This document shows, one piece after another, positions 1-8,630 of a stretch of DNA of 37,278 bases. A model generated the notes under the pieces. That model was not told where the DNA came from and ran no database searches. It saw only the letters and a list, made by a program, of their open reading frames with translations. Source of the stretch: Parvibaculum sp. (lineage in GTDB: Bacteria; Pseudomonadota; Alphaproteobacteria; Parvibaculales; Parvibaculaceae); assembly GCA_019635975.1 (NCBI GenBank), contig JAHBYM010000012.1, forward strand, positions 1-37,278, in the 5' to 3' direction. The position numbers and the translations under genes are program-made. The first letter of the stretch is position 1; every line of letters starts with the position of its first letter.

Positions 1-98
1 TCCGGCACGTAGTCGTCGAGGTACCCGTGCTGATAGGCCAGCATGAAAAGTACCGGCAAGAGGAGCAGGAAGAGCGCCAGATTGAACAGAAATCTCAT
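1..98 (-). CDS. N-terminal fragment of a membrane or exported protein (runs off the left edge)
   Basis: On the minus strand an ATG at 98 opens a frame that stays open to the window edge, giving 32 residues. The peptide starts MRFLFN and continues as a strongly hydrophobic stretch (residues about 4-20, rich in Leu and Phe), then turns polar with a DDY segment. That is the pattern of a signal anchor or first transmembrane helix. It lies 113 bp downstream of the PhoX-family gene on the same strand, so the two could be co-transcribed. The family cannot be named from this fragment. The start is chosen because it is the first ATG before the hydrophobic segment. Confidence 0.5.
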   Translation of the reverse strand, partial: MRFLFNLALFLLLLPVLFMLAYQHGYLDDYVP

Positions 99-211
99 GC
101 CGTTACGCCCTCAACTGCCATCGCCGTTCGCGTGCCCGCGCAACCGGCGACAATGCCGCAAGCCAAGCTTGGGGCATCGGGGCCGCAGACGCAACCCGGC
201 GAGGGCCCGTT

Positions 212-2224
212 TCAGCCCCCGACGGGGCCGCCTTTCCCGGCGGCGATGACCAGAAGCGAAGGCCGCGCGGGCATGTTGGCGTCGAAATCGGGCCAGCGCG
301 TTGCCGGATCGGCATAGGTCGAGCGGCGGTTGAAGCCCGCGAAATTCACCGTGCCGTCGGCGGCTGGATGCTGGACGGCGAGAAAGAGGGCCGAGGCATC
401 GGGCGTGAATATGGGACCGCAGACCTCGGCGCCAATCGGTGCACGGAACAACTGGCGCGCGACGCCGCGCTTGTCGCCGCCGGTCGCCAGCGCATAAAGA
501 CCGTCCGCCGTGCCCGACGTCGCGTACCAGCTCGAGCCCTGGTCGGTTGCGACCCAGAGCCGGCCCCTGGCGTCGATGGCGACATTGTCGGGGCAGGTGA
601 ACCAGCCGTCGGGCGATGTTTCCTCGTTCCACGCCGCGCCGACTTCGGGGTCGGATGGATTGCCGCATTTGACCAGCAGCGTCCATGTGAATTTCTCCGA
701 CGCGTGGTCGCCACCGTCGGGCGTCATCTCGACGATCTGGCCCCAGAGATTGCCGGCGCGCGGGTTGACCGCATCGACCTTGTCGGCAGTGCGTTCCTTT
801 GCGTTGGTCAGTGCGGCATAGACCTTGCCGGTGACGGGATGCGGTTCGACATCTTCCGGGCGGTCGAGCGGTGTGGCGCCGAGAATATCCGCGGCGCGTC
901 GCGCCTCGATCAGAACGTCGGCCTGGCTCGCGAAGCCGTTTGTTTCGTCGAGTCCGTTTTGTCCGTGGATCAGGGGCAGCCAGCTTCCGCTGCCGTCTTC
1001 GTCGAAGCGGGCGACATAGAGCACGCCTTCGTCGAGCAGCGCCGCGTTGGCGGCGCGGTCCTTCAGGTTCACCTTGTCGCGGCTGACGAATTTGTACATG
1101 TATTCGAACTGCTGATCGTCGCCGGAATAGACCGCGAGGCGGCCGTCCTTCGTCAGCGCGTTCTCGCAGCCCTCATGTTTGAAGCGGCCGAGCGCGGTGC
1201 GCTTTACAGGCGTCGATGCCGGATCGAGCGGATCGACCTCGACGATCCAGCCGTAGCGGTTGGGCTCGCGCGGTTCGGCGGCGACGTCGAAGCGCTTGTG
1301 CCAGCGGCCCCAGGGATAGGAGAAGGGGGCGGGAATGCCGATGCGCGCGTGGTTCGTCGCCTCGGTTTCGTCGCTGGGTGTGCCCATGAAATAGAAGTTG
1401 AAGTTTTCTTCCGACATCAGCCAGGTGCCCCAGGGTGTGATGCCGCCAGCGCAATTGTTGAGCGTGCCCATCACGGTGCGGCCTTCGGGGTCCTCGGAGG
1501 TTTGCAGGCGCGGATGGCCGGCCGCCGGACCGGAAATCCGCATCGGGGTTGCAAGCGGCGTGATGCGGCGGTTGTAGGCGCTGTCGCGCACGACGGTCCA
1601 CTTGCGGTCCTTGCCGCGCGCGACCTCGACGATGCTGCCGCCATGCGCGGCCATCGAGATTTCGGCGATCTCGCGGGTGAAAAGCTCAAGCGGGTTCTGT
1701 CCCGGCGCCGGAACGAGGCCCGGATGCATCAGATCGTCATTGGTGTATTCGTGATGAATGCAAAGCAGGCCGCGGTCGCTCGAGCGCGAGCCGTATGGCA
1801 ATGGCACGAAACCGACATAGTCGTTGTTGTATCCGAACTGCTGCAATTGCCGTTCGGCGCTCTGGTTCAACGGGTCGAATTCGGGTGCGCCCGGCAACAC
1901 CGGGTCGCCCCAGCGGATCAGGATGTCGGCGCTGTGACCTGCCGCCACATGATGCGTCTCATCGACGCCGTGGGGCACTTCCTCGAAGCCGAAAATATCG
2001 TCGGGCGCGAAGCCGGGCGTGTCGCCGCAGGCGGCCAGCGGCAGGGCGCTCGTGGACGCCAGCAGCGCCGCCTTGCCGATGCTTTTCAGCACGTCGCGGC
2101 GGGCGAGGCGGCGGCTCCAGAGTTCGCCAAGCGTCGGCGCCATGGCGCGGGCTACGGGCCGGTCGTCGGCCGCTTCCATCGCCTCGCCGATGCTGCCGGT
2201 CTCCGAAGTTTTCCGTCGCGTCAT
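212..2224 (-). CDS. phoX: PhoX-family (DUF839) phosphatase, Tat-exported
   Basis: A 670-residue protein matching the PhoX/DUF839 family of secreted metal-dependent phosphatases, which release phosphate from organic phosphoesters outside the cytoplasm. An N-terminal twin-arginine motif (RRDVLK, residues 42-47) is followed by a hydrophobic segment ending LPLAAC. Tat export is therefore likely, and Cys66 may be a lipidation site. Family-like stretches include the HHEYTNDD region, [13 protein letters not shown] and the GCENA/YSGDDQ region. The start at 2224 is preferred over the in-frame start at 2287 because GGGAGGAG lies six bases upstream. It is transcribed divergently from the gamma carbonic anhydrase. 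A weak Pho-box-like sequence precedes it. The family assignment is firm; the substrate is inferred. Confidence 0.85.
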   Translation of the reverse strand: MTRRKTSETGSIGEAMEAADDRPVARAMAPTLGELWSRRLARRDVLKSIGKAALLASTSALPLAACGDTPGFAPDDIFGFEEVPHGVDETHHVAAGHSADILIRWGDPVLPGAPEFDPLNQSAERQLQQFGYNNDYVGFVPLPYGSRSSDRGLLCIHHEYTNDDLMHPGLVPAPGQNPLELFTREIAEISMAAHGGSIVEVARGKDRKWTVVRDSAYNRRITPLATPMRISGPAAGHPRLQTSEDPEGRTVMGTLNNCAGGITPWGTWLMSEENFNFYFMGTPSDETEATNHARIGIPAPFSYPWGRWHKRFDVAAEPREPNRYGWIVEVDPLDPASTPVKRTALGRFKHEGCENALTKDGRLAVYSGDDQQFEYMYKFVSRDKVNLKDRAANAALLDEGVLYVARFDEDGSGSWLPLIHGQNGLDETNGFASQADVLIEARRAADILGATPLDRPEDVEPHPVTGKVYAALTNAKERTADKVDAVNPRAGNLWGQIVEMTPDGGDHASEKFTWTLLVKCGNPSDPEVGAAWNEETSPDGWFTCPDNVAIDARGRLWVATDQGSSWYATSGTADGLYALATGGDKRGVARQLFRAPIGAEVCGPIFTPDASALFLAVQHPAADGTVNFAGFNRRSTYADPATRWPDFDANMPARPSLLVIAAGKGGPVGG

Positions 2225-2382
2225 GCCGTTCTCTCCTCCCGGTTGCCGAGCGGACGTTAGGCGCCGCCCTTGACGCGCGAATGACACCCTATTTCCCTTG
2301 CGCTCCGCAAGCCTCGTTTCCGTCTTCGAGGCATGGCATAGTCCGCGTCGCGAGAAATACAGAGAAACGGGGAGACGTGCTC
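2225..2382. promoter_or_regulatory. Divergent promoter region with a weak Pho-box-like site (2270-2288)
   Basis: This is the only space between the PhoX gene (minus) and the carbonic anhydrase gene (plus), so it should hold both promoters. Read on the minus strand, 2288 to 2270 contains TGTCAT and then CGTCA. The two GTCA cores are exactly 11 bp apart, as in a PhoB direct-repeat site, although the second unit is poor. The distance to the phosphatase start is about 46-64 bp. No strong -10 is visible. Confidence 0.3.
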
Positions 2383-2913
2383 ATGGCCATTTATGCCATC
2401 GGCGATGCAAAGCCGGTCCTGCCGCCGGAAGGCGAATACTGGATTGCGCCAAACGCGCAGGTGATGGGAAATGTGAAGCTGGAGAAGAATGCCAGCGTCT
2501 GGTTCGGCGCGGTGCTGCGCGGCGATAACGAGCTCATCACCATCGGCGAGAATTCCAATGTGCAGGACGGTTCGGTGCTGCACACCGATCCCGGATCGCC
2601 GCTGACGATCGAGCGCGACGTCACCATCGGCCATATGGTGATGCTGCATGGCTGCACCATCGGCGCGGGCAGCCTTGTCGGCATCGGCAGCATCATCCTC
2701 AACAATACGCGCATCGGGAAGGGTTGCCTCATCGGGGCCAATACGCTGATCGCGGAAGGCAAGGACATTCCCGACTATTCGATGGTGCTCGGCGCGCCGG
2801 GAAAGATCATTCGTACGCTCGACAAGGAAACGGCCGAGGCGCTGCGGCTATCCTCCGACCATTATGTCCAGAACTGGAAGCGCTACGCTTCGGGCATGAA
2901 GCGTCTCGACTGA
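2383..2913 (+). CDS. Gamma carbonic anhydrase-family protein (left-handed beta-helix)
   Basis: A 176-residue hexapeptide-repeat protein of the gamma carbonic anhydrase/PaaY/YrdA family. Family members form trimers of left-handed beta-helices that bind metal between subunits. The three metal-ligand histidines are all present: His67 (LHTD), His84 (GHM) and His89 (LHGC). Hexapeptide turns such as GCTIGAG, GIGSIIL and IGKGCLIGA fill the middle. The ATG at 2383 is chosen because the protein begins there with the family's usual N-terminus and GGGGAGA lies just upstream. The longer upstream extension is antisense to the PhoX gene. Its stop overlaps the next start (TGATG). True carbonic anhydrase activity is not certain, since many relatives have other or no known activity. 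Confidence 0.85.
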   Translation: MAIYAIGDAKPVLPPEGEYWIAPNAQVMGNVKLEKNASVWFGAVLRGDNELITIGENSNVQDGSVLHTDPGSPLTIERDVTIGHMVMLHGCTIGAGSLVGIGSIILNNTRIGKGCLIGANTLIAEGKDIPDYSMVLGAPGKIIRTLDKETAEALRLSSDHYVQNWKRYASGMKRLD

Positions 2914-3386
2914 TGCGCGCCGCGTCGCTTGCCGCCATTCTGGTTGCGGGGCTCGCCCTTTGGGCCTGTGCGCCGCCGGCCGGCGCGGAGACGACGCTCA
3001 CCGTCGAGACGGCGGCAGGCGCGACGCATCGATTCACCGTCGAGCTCGCGCGGAGCGACGAGGAAATCCGGCGGGGGCTGATGTTCCGCGAAAGCCTCGA
3101 CGAGGGCGCGGGCATGCTTTTCTTCTATTCCCAATGCCGGATCGCCAATTTCTGGATGAAGAACACGCTTATTCCGCTCGACATGATCTTCATCGAGGCC
3201 GACGGGCGGATCGCTTCCATCGCGGCGATGACCGAGCCGCTGTCGCTCGACATTCATGCCTCCGGCGTGCCGGTCAACGGCGTGCTGGAAATCGGCGGCG
3301 GGGTCGCGGCGGCGCGTGGCATCGCGCCCGGCGACTATGTCCGCCACCCGTGGTTCGGCGAGGGCGGGGCGGCTGTTTGCGGCTGA
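2913..3386 (+). CDS. DUF192 family exported protein
   Basis: A 157-residue protein with an N-terminal hydrophobic signal (residues 1-26). It contains LALWAC, a possible lipobox, and APPAGAE, which could instead be an ordinary cleavage region. The body carries the DUF192 hallmarks: RRGLMFRESL, then GMLFFYSQ, then FWMKNTLIPLDMIFI, followed by the central IASI strand. DUF192 proteins are small beta-barrel proteins without an established function. The start overlaps the stop of the carbonic anhydrase gene by one base (TGATG), which implies translational coupling and a shared transcript. The family is clear; the role is unknown. Confidence 0.85.
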   Translation: MRAASLAAILVAGLALWACAPPAGAETTLTVETAAGATHRFTVELARSDEEIRRGLMFRESLDEGAGMLFFYSQCRIANFWMKNTLIPLDMIFIEADGRIASIAAMTEPLSLDIHASGVPVNGVLEIGGGVAAARGIAPGDYVRHPWFGEGGAAVCG

Positions 3387-3435
3387 GCTTTTAGGCTAGT
3401 CTCGGCGGCAACGTCATCCGGACAGGGAGAAACAA

Positions 3436-4260
3436 ATGAGCCAGGCCAAACAGGCGCCCGAAGCCGCGCCGCAGGAAGTCCTCTACGACGTCTCCGACCA
3501 TATCGCGACCATCACGCTCAATGCGCCGGAGCGCATGAACACGATTTCGGGCGTCATGCTGAACCAGCTTACCGAAAGGCTGCTGGAGGCGGACCGCGAT
3601 CCCGAGGTGCGCTGCGTGATCCTGACCGGCGCCGGACGCGCCTTCTGCGCCGGGCTCGATCTGCGCCCGCAGGCAAGCGGCAATCTTTCGATCGGCCAGA
3701 GCGGCGGCGTCACCTCGACGACGCTCGATCTCAACCATACGCCGCCGACCGTGCTGCATGCGATGGAGACGCCCACCGTCTGCGCCGTCAATGGCGGTGC
3801 GGCGGGCTATGGCATGGACACGGCGCTCGGCTGCGACATAAGGCTGATGGCGAAGTCGGCGAAGTTCGCCGCCGCGTTCTGCAAGCGCGGATTGCTGCCG
3901 GAATCGGGTGGAACGTGGATCCTGCCGCGTCTTCTAGGCTGGTCGAAGGCGGCGGAACTGATTTTCACCGGGCGCACATTGTCGGCCGAAGAGAGCGTTG
4001 CGTGGGGGCTTGCATCCGAAGTTGTTGCCGATGCCGATCTGATGCCGCGCGCGCGAGCGCTTGCCGCCGAGATTGCCGGCAATGCGCCGCTCGCCGTGCG
4101 CGCCGCCAAGCGGATGATGCGCATGGGGCTCAACGAGCCGTTCCCGGAACATGTGCATCATGTCTATCTGCAATTGCTGCCGCTGATGCGGACCGAAGAC
4201 CTGAAGGAAGGGATGACGGCCTACATCGAAAAGCGCGAACCGAAATTCAAGGGACGCTAG
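3436..4260 (+). CDS. Enoyl-CoA hydratase/isomerase (crotonase) paralogue 1, atypical active site
   Basis: A 274-residue crotonase-fold protein preceded by GGGAGAAA. The first oxyanion-hole segment is CAGLDL (71-76) and the second is NGGAAGYGMD (119-128). The two glutamates of classic enoyl-CoA hydratase are not conserved: the first position is Asp128 and the second aligns with Phe148. Instead there is Glu156 in the GLLPESGG motif, as in some delta3-delta2-enoyl-CoA isomerases. An isomerase or another crotonase reaction on an acyl-CoA is therefore more likely than hydration (inference). It probably acts in the cytoplasm in fatty-acid or hydrocarbon breakdown. The next gene starts 35 bp downstream and may share its transcript. 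Confidence 0.85.
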   Translation: MSQAKQAPEAAPQEVLYDVSDHIATITLNAPERMNTISGVMLNQLTERLLEADRDPEVRCVILTGAGRAFCAGLDLRPQASGNLSIGQSGGVTSTTLDLNHTPPTVLHAMETPTVCAVNGGAAGYGMDTALGCDIRLMAKSAKFAAAFCKRGLLPESGGTWILPRLLGWSKAAELIFTGRTLSAEESVAWGLASEVVADADLMPRARALAAEIAGNAPLAVRAAKRMMRMGLNEPFPEHVHHVYLQLLPLMRTEDLKEGMTAYIEKREPKFKGR

Positions 4261-4295
4261 ACGAGGCCGCGCCCGAAAGGCGCAAGGGGGCAGGG

Positions 4296-5423
4296 ATGCG
4301 GAGGCTTGCCGCCGGGCGTGCGGCATTGGCGGCGAAAATGGCGGCGGCGGTTGTGCTGTTCGGACTGCTGACGATGGCGCGCGCGCCGGCGGCGGAGTTC
4401 ACCGGCGGCTATGACGGCATCGGCGACGCGGCGGGCATGGAACTGACGCTGCAACAGGTCGGAGCCCGCGTCGTCGGCCGGCTAACGACACCGGGCGGCA
4501 GCGTCTACGCGATCAACGGCGAGCGTGCGGGCGGCGACACAGGCGAGGCGCAGGGTGCGCTGCGCCTTTCCGGCGGGACCAGCGACGCGGCGTTTTTTCA
4601 TATCGAGGAACGTCCGCTCGGATTGCAGTTTCTTTTCATTCCATCGAGCGGCGGCCAGCCCGACATGGCGTCGTCGCGCGAGTTTTCATTTCTGAAGCGC
4701 GGCGTTCGGCCTGCCGTTCCCGCAAAGCCGGAAAGCCGCTTTCTGCCCGCGCCGCCGCCCGGCGCCCGCGCCGACATTACGGTGTTCATCGATCAGTTTC
4801 GCCGCTGGGACCCGCGCGATACGGCGCGGCTTTACGCGTCGCTCGACGATCGCAGCCGGGGGTTGATCCTGCTTTACGATCACGCGACGGCGGAGCTGAT
4901 GTGGCGCATTTGCGGGGCGGCGCCGACGGAAGGTTCGCGCGAGGCGGTGCGGCTCGCCGAAATGCTCGAACGTCAGCAGACGGATTGTGCGGCCTATCTG
5001 CCGCTGGTCGAGGCGGCGCGGGAGAGCGGCGTTTTTCCGGAGTTTCTGCGCCGGGCCCAGTTTCAGTTCGAGATCGTTCGCGCCACGGCGCTGTGCGACC
5101 GCGGGGAGACGCCGACGGCCAAATGTGCCGATGTCAGCGCGCTCGGCGCACCGCTGATCCTGCGCTGGCGCCGCGCCGTTTCTATCATGGCGGACATGGC
5201 GCGGACCGCCGCCGCGCATCCTCGCGACGAACCGGCACCAATGGCGACCGAAGGAACGGAGACGGCGGCGCCGGAACCGGTTCCGGTGCGGCGCGTGCCG
5301 CTTCCCGCGCCGCGCGCGCAACCCGAGGACGCGAGCGTCTCGGATTTCGAGCCCGACATTTCGACACGCACATTGCCGGTGCAGCAACCGATGCGGTTGC
5401 CGCTGCCCCGGCCGGGCGGCTAG
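4296..5423 (+). CDS. Secreted protein of unknown function with proline-rich C-terminus
   Basis: A 375-residue protein that I do not recognise. The N-terminus has positive charges, a hydrophobic stretch (AAAVVLFGLLTMARA) and a plausible signal-peptidase site near APAAEF, so export is likely. The central part is mixed alpha/beta with several cysteines (CGAAP, DCAAYL, LCDRG, KCAD) that could form disulfides. The last 90 residues are rich in Pro, Ala, Arg and Glu and look disordered. The start at 4296 is preferred because AGGGGGCAGGG sits just upstream and the signal peptide begins there. It follows the crotonase gene by 35 bp. Downstream it converges with the SlyD-type gene. Confidence 0.65.
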   Translation: MRRLAAGRAALAAKMAAAVVLFGLLTMARAPAAEFTGGYDGIGDAAGMELTLQQVGARVVGRLTTPGGSVYAINGERAGGDTGEAQGALRLSGGTSDAAFFHIEERPLGLQFLFIPSSGGQPDMASSREFSFLKRGVRPAVPAKPESRFLPAPPPGARADITVFIDQFRRWDPRDTARLYASLDDRSRGLILLYDHATAELMWRICGAAPTEGSREAVRLAEMLERQQTDCAAYLPLVEAARESGVFPEFLRRAQFQFEIVRATALCDRGETPTAKCADVSALGAPLILRWRRAVSIMADMARTAAAHPRDEPAPMATEGTETAAPEPVPVRRVPLPAPRAQPEDASVSDFEPDISTRTLPVQQPMRLPLPRPGG

Positions 5424-5433
5424 GCGTTGCCGT

Positions 5434-5859
5434 TCAGGCGACCTCGACGAGCTGGATCTCGAAGGTCAGGTCCTGTCCCGCCAGCGGATGATTGGCGTCG
5501 AGCCGCACGATCTCGCTCGTGACATCCGTGACGACCAGCGCGATTTCGCGGCCGTCGCCACCGCTTGCCTTGAGCTGCATGCCGGGTTCGGGCTCGAGTC
5601 CCTGCGGAAGCTCGGAGCGCGGCACGTCCTGCACGAGGCGCGGATCGTGTTCGCCGTAGGCTTCCGTTGCCGGAATTGTCAGCTTCTTGCTGTCGCCCGG
5701 CTCCATGCCGACCACGGCCTCCTCGAAGCCGGCGATGACCATGCGCTTGCCGACCGCAAATTCGATCGGGTCGCCGCCGCGGCTCGTGTCGAACACAGTG
5801 CCGTCGTCCAGCGTGCCTGTGTAGTGCACGCGCACCGTGTTGCCGTTTGCTGCTGCCAT
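5434..5859 (-). CDS. slyD: FKBP-type peptidyl-prolyl isomerase, SlyD-like
   Basis: A 141-residue FKBP-type isomerase that catalyses cis-trans isomerisation of prolyl bonds and acts as a folding helper. The first FKBP strand region is VRVHYTGTLDDGTVFDTS. The segment FAVGKRMVIAGFEEAVVGMEPGDSKKLTIPATEAYGEHDP precedes an inserted flap domain (about residues 70-120), the SlyD arrangement, and the fold closes with HPLAGQDLTFEIQLVEV. It lacks SlyD's histidine-rich metal-binding tail. The ATG at 5859 has AAGGCAG upstream, and the alternative upstream start at 5901 has no support. A terminator for the preceding minus-strand gene lies at 5893-5932. The symbol is by family resemblance. Confidence 0.85.
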   Translation of the reverse strand: MAAANGNTVRVHYTGTLDDGTVFDTSRGGDPIEFAVGKRMVIAGFEEAVVGMEPGDSKKLTIPATEAYGEHDPRLVQDVPRSELPQGLEPEPGMQLKASGGDGREIALVVTDVTSEIVRLDANHPLAGQDLTFEIQLVEVA

Positions 5860-5892
5860 TGTTCTGCCTTTGCGTTTCGATGAGGGGAGGGG

Positions 5893-5932
5893 CGAAAACA
5901 AAAGGGCTCTCAGGTGAATGACCTGAAAGCCC
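5893..5932 (-). terminator. Intrinsic terminator of the GYF_2 gene
   Basis: Inverted repeat with arms 5904-5915 and 5921-5932 (GGGCTcTCAGGT against ACCTGAaAGCCC, one mismatch, 5-base loop). On the minus strand it is followed by TTTTGTTTT, so it ends transcription coming from the GYF_2 gene before slyD. Confidence 0.75.
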
Positions 5933-6009
5933 CAACGGCAAAAATACTAGCACCCGACATCGCATTTGGCCACCTTGCGGCGGTATTTTTGCGAATGCGG
6001 CGGAAAACG

Positions 6010-6789
6010 TCAGTAAGTGCGGCGCCAGACGCGGCGAATTTTTGCGTCGACTTCCGGCCCCATCGAACTCCATGCGGTGCGATCGCGCGTCGTATCGGCA
6101 ATGAACATCGAATCCGTCTTGCCGATATGCACGCTCAGATCGTTGAGCAGGCCGGGCGCGGTCGCGTCGGTGTTGACGCACCACACATTGGCCGCGAGTT
6201 TGTAGGCAGGTCCAAGCGACATGATGGCCTGTTCCAGCGGGCCGGCGAAACGCGCCTTGATGTCGAGCACGATCAGGAAGTTCGCCGTCTCCGGTTGCTT
6301 GCGCCGATCGACCTGGCCCTTGCCGGGACCGTAGGGCTGGCGGCGCTGCTCGCCTGACTGTGCGGAGGCGGCTGCGGGCTGCGCTTCGATAGCGGGCTGT
6401 GCGACGGGTTCGGACGGCGTCTCGGCTCGCGCGATGGTGTCTTCGTCAGCGGTGGCATTGGTCTCTTCCGTGACAGCGGGATCAGGTTGCACGGCTGCTT
6501 CGGTTTCGACGTCTGTCTCGGCCGCCTTTTCGGCTGCGGGCTCGCCGCCGAAAAGGACGGCGAATTGCGGCAGGTCGCCGGCGGCGCGCCATGTGCCTGC
6601 GCCGGCAGGTGTGCCTTCCGGTGCAACGAGGCTGTGCGGCGCGACGCGGCCCTCGGCGGCATAGGCCGCCATTGCATCGAAGCTGTAGGGACCATAGACG
6701 CGATCGCCATATTTCAGCACCCAGCGCATCGCCGTGGCGTCGTCGTGTCCCGCCGGATTTGTCGCGAGGATTTCGTTCGGTTGGGCCAT
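6010..6789 (-). CDS. GYF_2 domain protein of unknown function
   Basis: A 259-residue protein. Residues about 20-78 (WVLKYGDRVYGPYSFDAM...) match the GYF_2 domain, a small module thought to bind proline-rich peptides and often fused to bacterial membrane or regulatory proteins. It is followed by an acidic, alanine-rich and probably disordered linker (about 80-165). The C-terminal domain (ETANFLIVLDIKARFAGPLEQAIMSL...KIRRVWRRTY) is one I cannot name. No transmembrane segment or signal peptide is visible, so it is probably cytoplasmic. ATG 6789 is taken as the start; an in-frame GTG five codons upstream is possible. A clean terminator follows at 5893-5932. Confidence 0.65.
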   Translation of the reverse strand: MAQPNEILATNPAGHDDATAMRWVLKYGDRVYGPYSFDAMAAYAAEGRVAPHSLVAPEGTPAGAGTWRAAGDLPQFAVLFGGEPAAEKAAETDVETEAAVQPDPAVTEETNATADEDTIARAETPSEPVAQPAIEAQPAAASAQSGEQRRQPYGPGKGQVDRRKQPETANFLIVLDIKARFAGPLEQAIMSLGPAYKLAANVWCVNTDATAPGLLNDLSVHIGKTDSMFIADTTRDRTAWSSMGPEVDAKIRRVWRRTY

Positions 6790-6960
6790 TGTCTCATTTC
6801 GCACGAGTTCATGGCGCGTTCGGCGCCGGTTCCAACGTTTATCTTTACGTCGGTTTGGTTACCGTTGCGTCAACGCGGTGCCGCTTGCCGCACCGGTTTG
6901 GACCGGGCAAAGTCGCGGCAGACTGCGAAAAATGCACACGAACATTACCGGGGAACGTCC

Positions 6961-7734
6961 ATGACCGAATTTTGCACGGCTGAGCGCGATGGCCACCTGC
7001 TCGTCGTCACCATAAACCGCCCGGAGCGCATGAACGCGCTTCACCCGCCGGCCAATTTCGAGCTGGAAGGTATCTTTAACGAATTCGCCGCCGACCCCGA
7101 TCTCTGGGTCGCCATCATCACCGGCGCGGGGGATCGCGCTTTCAGCGCCGGCAACGATCTCCGGTGGCAGGCCGAGGGCAACAAGCTGGAAGTACCGGCA
7201 ACGGGCTTTGCGGGCCTCACCGCGCGCTTCGATCTCACCAAGCCGGTCATCGCGGCCGTCAACGGCGTCGCCATGGGCGGTGGTTTCGAAATCGCGCTGG
7301 CCTGCGATCTCATTATTGCCTCCGACAATGCGAAGTTCGCCCTGCCGGAGCCGAAGGTCGGGCTCGCCGCGCTGGCGGGTGGGCTGCACCGGCTGCCACG
7401 CCAGATCGGCGCGAAGCGGGCGATGGGCATGATCCTGACCGGACGCCAGGTTCCGGCGGCGGAGGGCATGGAACTCGGTTTCGTCAACGAAGTCGTGCCG
7501 GCGGCCGAGCTGATGGCGGCGGCCAAACGGTGGGCCGGGCTCATCATGGAATGCTCGCCGATGTCGATCCGCGCCTCGAAGGAGGCGGTCTACAAGGGTC
7601 TCGACATTGCCAATCTCAACGAAGCGGTGACGGGCAAATATCCGGCGGTCAACGCGCTCTTCAAGAGCGAGGACCTGATCGAGGGGCCGCGCGCCTTTGC
7701 CGAAAAGCGCAAGCCGAACTGGAAAGGGAAGTAG
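6961..7734 (+). CDS. Enoyl-CoA hydratase (crotonase) paralogue 2, CaiD-like
   Basis: A 257-residue crotonase-fold enzyme, cytoplasmic. Here both classic catalytic glutamates are present, in GGGFEIALACD and in ALPEPKVGL. The oxyanion-hole segments are FSAGNDL and NGVAMGGG. The SAGNDL form and the ALPEPKVGL region resemble crotonobetainyl-CoA hydratase (CaiD) and related enoyl-CoA hydratases, so hydration of a 2-enoyl-CoA is the most likely reaction. The start at 6961 has CCGGGGAA upstream and gives the usual family N-terminus. It stands alone on the plus strand, divergent from the GYF_2 gene. Exact substrate unknown. Confidence 0.88.
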   Translation: MTEFCTAERDGHLLVVTINRPERMNALHPPANFELEGIFNEFAADPDLWVAIITGAGDRAFSAGNDLRWQAEGNKLEVPATGFAGLTARFDLTKPVIAAVNGVAMGGGFEIALACDLIIASDNAKFALPEPKVGLAALAGGLHRLPRQIGAKRAMGMILTGRQVPAAEGMELGFVNEVVPAAELMAAAKRWAGLIMECSPMSIRASKEAVYKGLDIANLNEAVTGKYPAVNALFKSEDLIEGPRAFAEKRKPNWKGK

Positions 7735-7741
7735 GTCCCCC

Positions 7742-7783
7742 AAAAAAGAACCGGCCCTGCCGCGGGGGGAGCGGCAGAGCCGG
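7742..7783 (-). terminator. Intrinsic terminator downstream of the BTLCP gene
   Basis: Hairpin 7751-7783: CCGGCcCTGCCGC pairs with GCGGCAGaGCCGG around a GGGGGA loop. Read on the minus strand it is followed by TTCTTTTTT, so it terminates the BTLCP transcript. It may also act as a weak stop for the convergent crotonase gene. A second inverted repeat (GACCGG/CCGGTC, 7793-7826) lies between it and the BTLCP stop. Confidence 0.75.
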
Positions 7784-7832
7784 CCTCGACAGGACCGGAC
7801 CCCAATGGGGGGCGGAGGGGCCGGTCGGCAGG

Positions 7833-8630
7833 TCAGTTGAAAGCGAGCGCTGCGGTCGGTTCCTCCTTCAAGGCTTCGCGGCTCGCTGTCTGGCCTTCGG
7901 CGATGCCCGGCCGCAAGTCGGCGGGCAAGTTCCTTTCAAGCGCGGCAAGGAATGGCGCGGGTTCGCCCAGCGGCGGAAAATCGTTTTGCGCGATCTGGCG
8001 GAAGGTCTTCCGGTCGAGATTGACCCAGATGAAGGGCCGTTCGCGCGACTGCCGCTTGATCCATTGATAGGGCGTGTCGTTCCAGAGAGCGATGTCCCAG
8101 GTCTTGTTGTCGAGTACGAATTCGCCGCGGTCGGTCCTGACCAGCAATACGGCATGGCCGTCGCCATTCCACTCGCGCACGACCGCCATCAGAAGCTGGT
8201 CCGGCGACCAGCCGCGTTCGATCAGCATCTTGCGCTTCAGAAGCGCCAGATCCTCGCAGTCGCCGCCGCGCTCGTCGGCGATGGCCCACCATTCGGCGCG
8301 CTGAAAGAGCGTCATGTCGTCGACCTGCGGGATCGCACGGTTGACCCAGTCGTTGACTTCGGCGAGTTCGGCCCAGCGCGCGGGCGTCAGCACCATATCG
8401 GTCGGCTCGTCGGTGCCGCCGGCGCATTCGTCCGGATTGCGGATGCAGAAACCGATATAGCCGTAAGGGGGCGGAGACTGCTGGCCGACCGGCATTGCCG
8501 CGGCGACGCGATAATCGCGGATGCCGCCGTCCTGTGTGAAGCCGATGCTGCCGACGCGATCCGGCGCCTGACAGCCGGCAACCGCCAGCAAGAGACCTGT
8601 CGTCAGAAGAGCAAGTTTACGCAACCACAT
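7833..8630 (-). CDS. Transglutaminase-like cysteine peptidase (BTLCP/DUF920) lipoprotein
   Basis: A 265-residue protein of the bacterial transglutaminase-like cysteine proteinase family, the family that includes LapG, the periplasmic protease that releases adhesins under c-di-GMP control. The catalytic triad is visible: Cys125 in GGDCEDLALLKRKML, His159 in GDGHAVLLV and Asp174 in FVLDNKT. The N-terminus is a lipoprotein signal, LLLAVAGC with Cys20 as the lipidated residue, so it should sit on the periplasmic face of a membrane. ATG 8630 has GGGGTGG five bases upstream and is preferred over GTG 8639. No lapD or large adhesin gene is seen nearby, so a LapG-like role is speculative. Confidence 0.85.
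   Translation of the reverse strand: MWLRKLALLTTGLLLAVAGCQAPDRVGSIGFTQDGGIRDYRVAAAMPVGQQSPPPYGYIGFCIRNPDECAGGTDEPTDMVLTPARWAELAEVNDWVNRAIPQVDDMTLFQRAEWWAIADERGGDCEDLALLKRKMLIERGWSPDQLLMAVVREWNGDGHAVLLVRTDRGEFVLDNKTWDIALWNDTPYQWIKRQSRERPFIWVNLDRKTFRQIAQNDFPPLGEPAPFLAALERNLPADLRPGIAEGQTASREALKEEPTAALAFN

Noticed and set aside
368-2260. 630-codon plus-strand open frame opposite the PhoX gene
   Set aside because: Antisense shadow of a recognisable family protein in GC-rich DNA; the translation is Arg/Ala/Val-rich with no domain.
1795-2382. N-terminal extension of the carbonic anhydrase frame
   Set aside because: Upstream part is antisense to the PhoX gene; the family N-terminus and SD site are at 2383.
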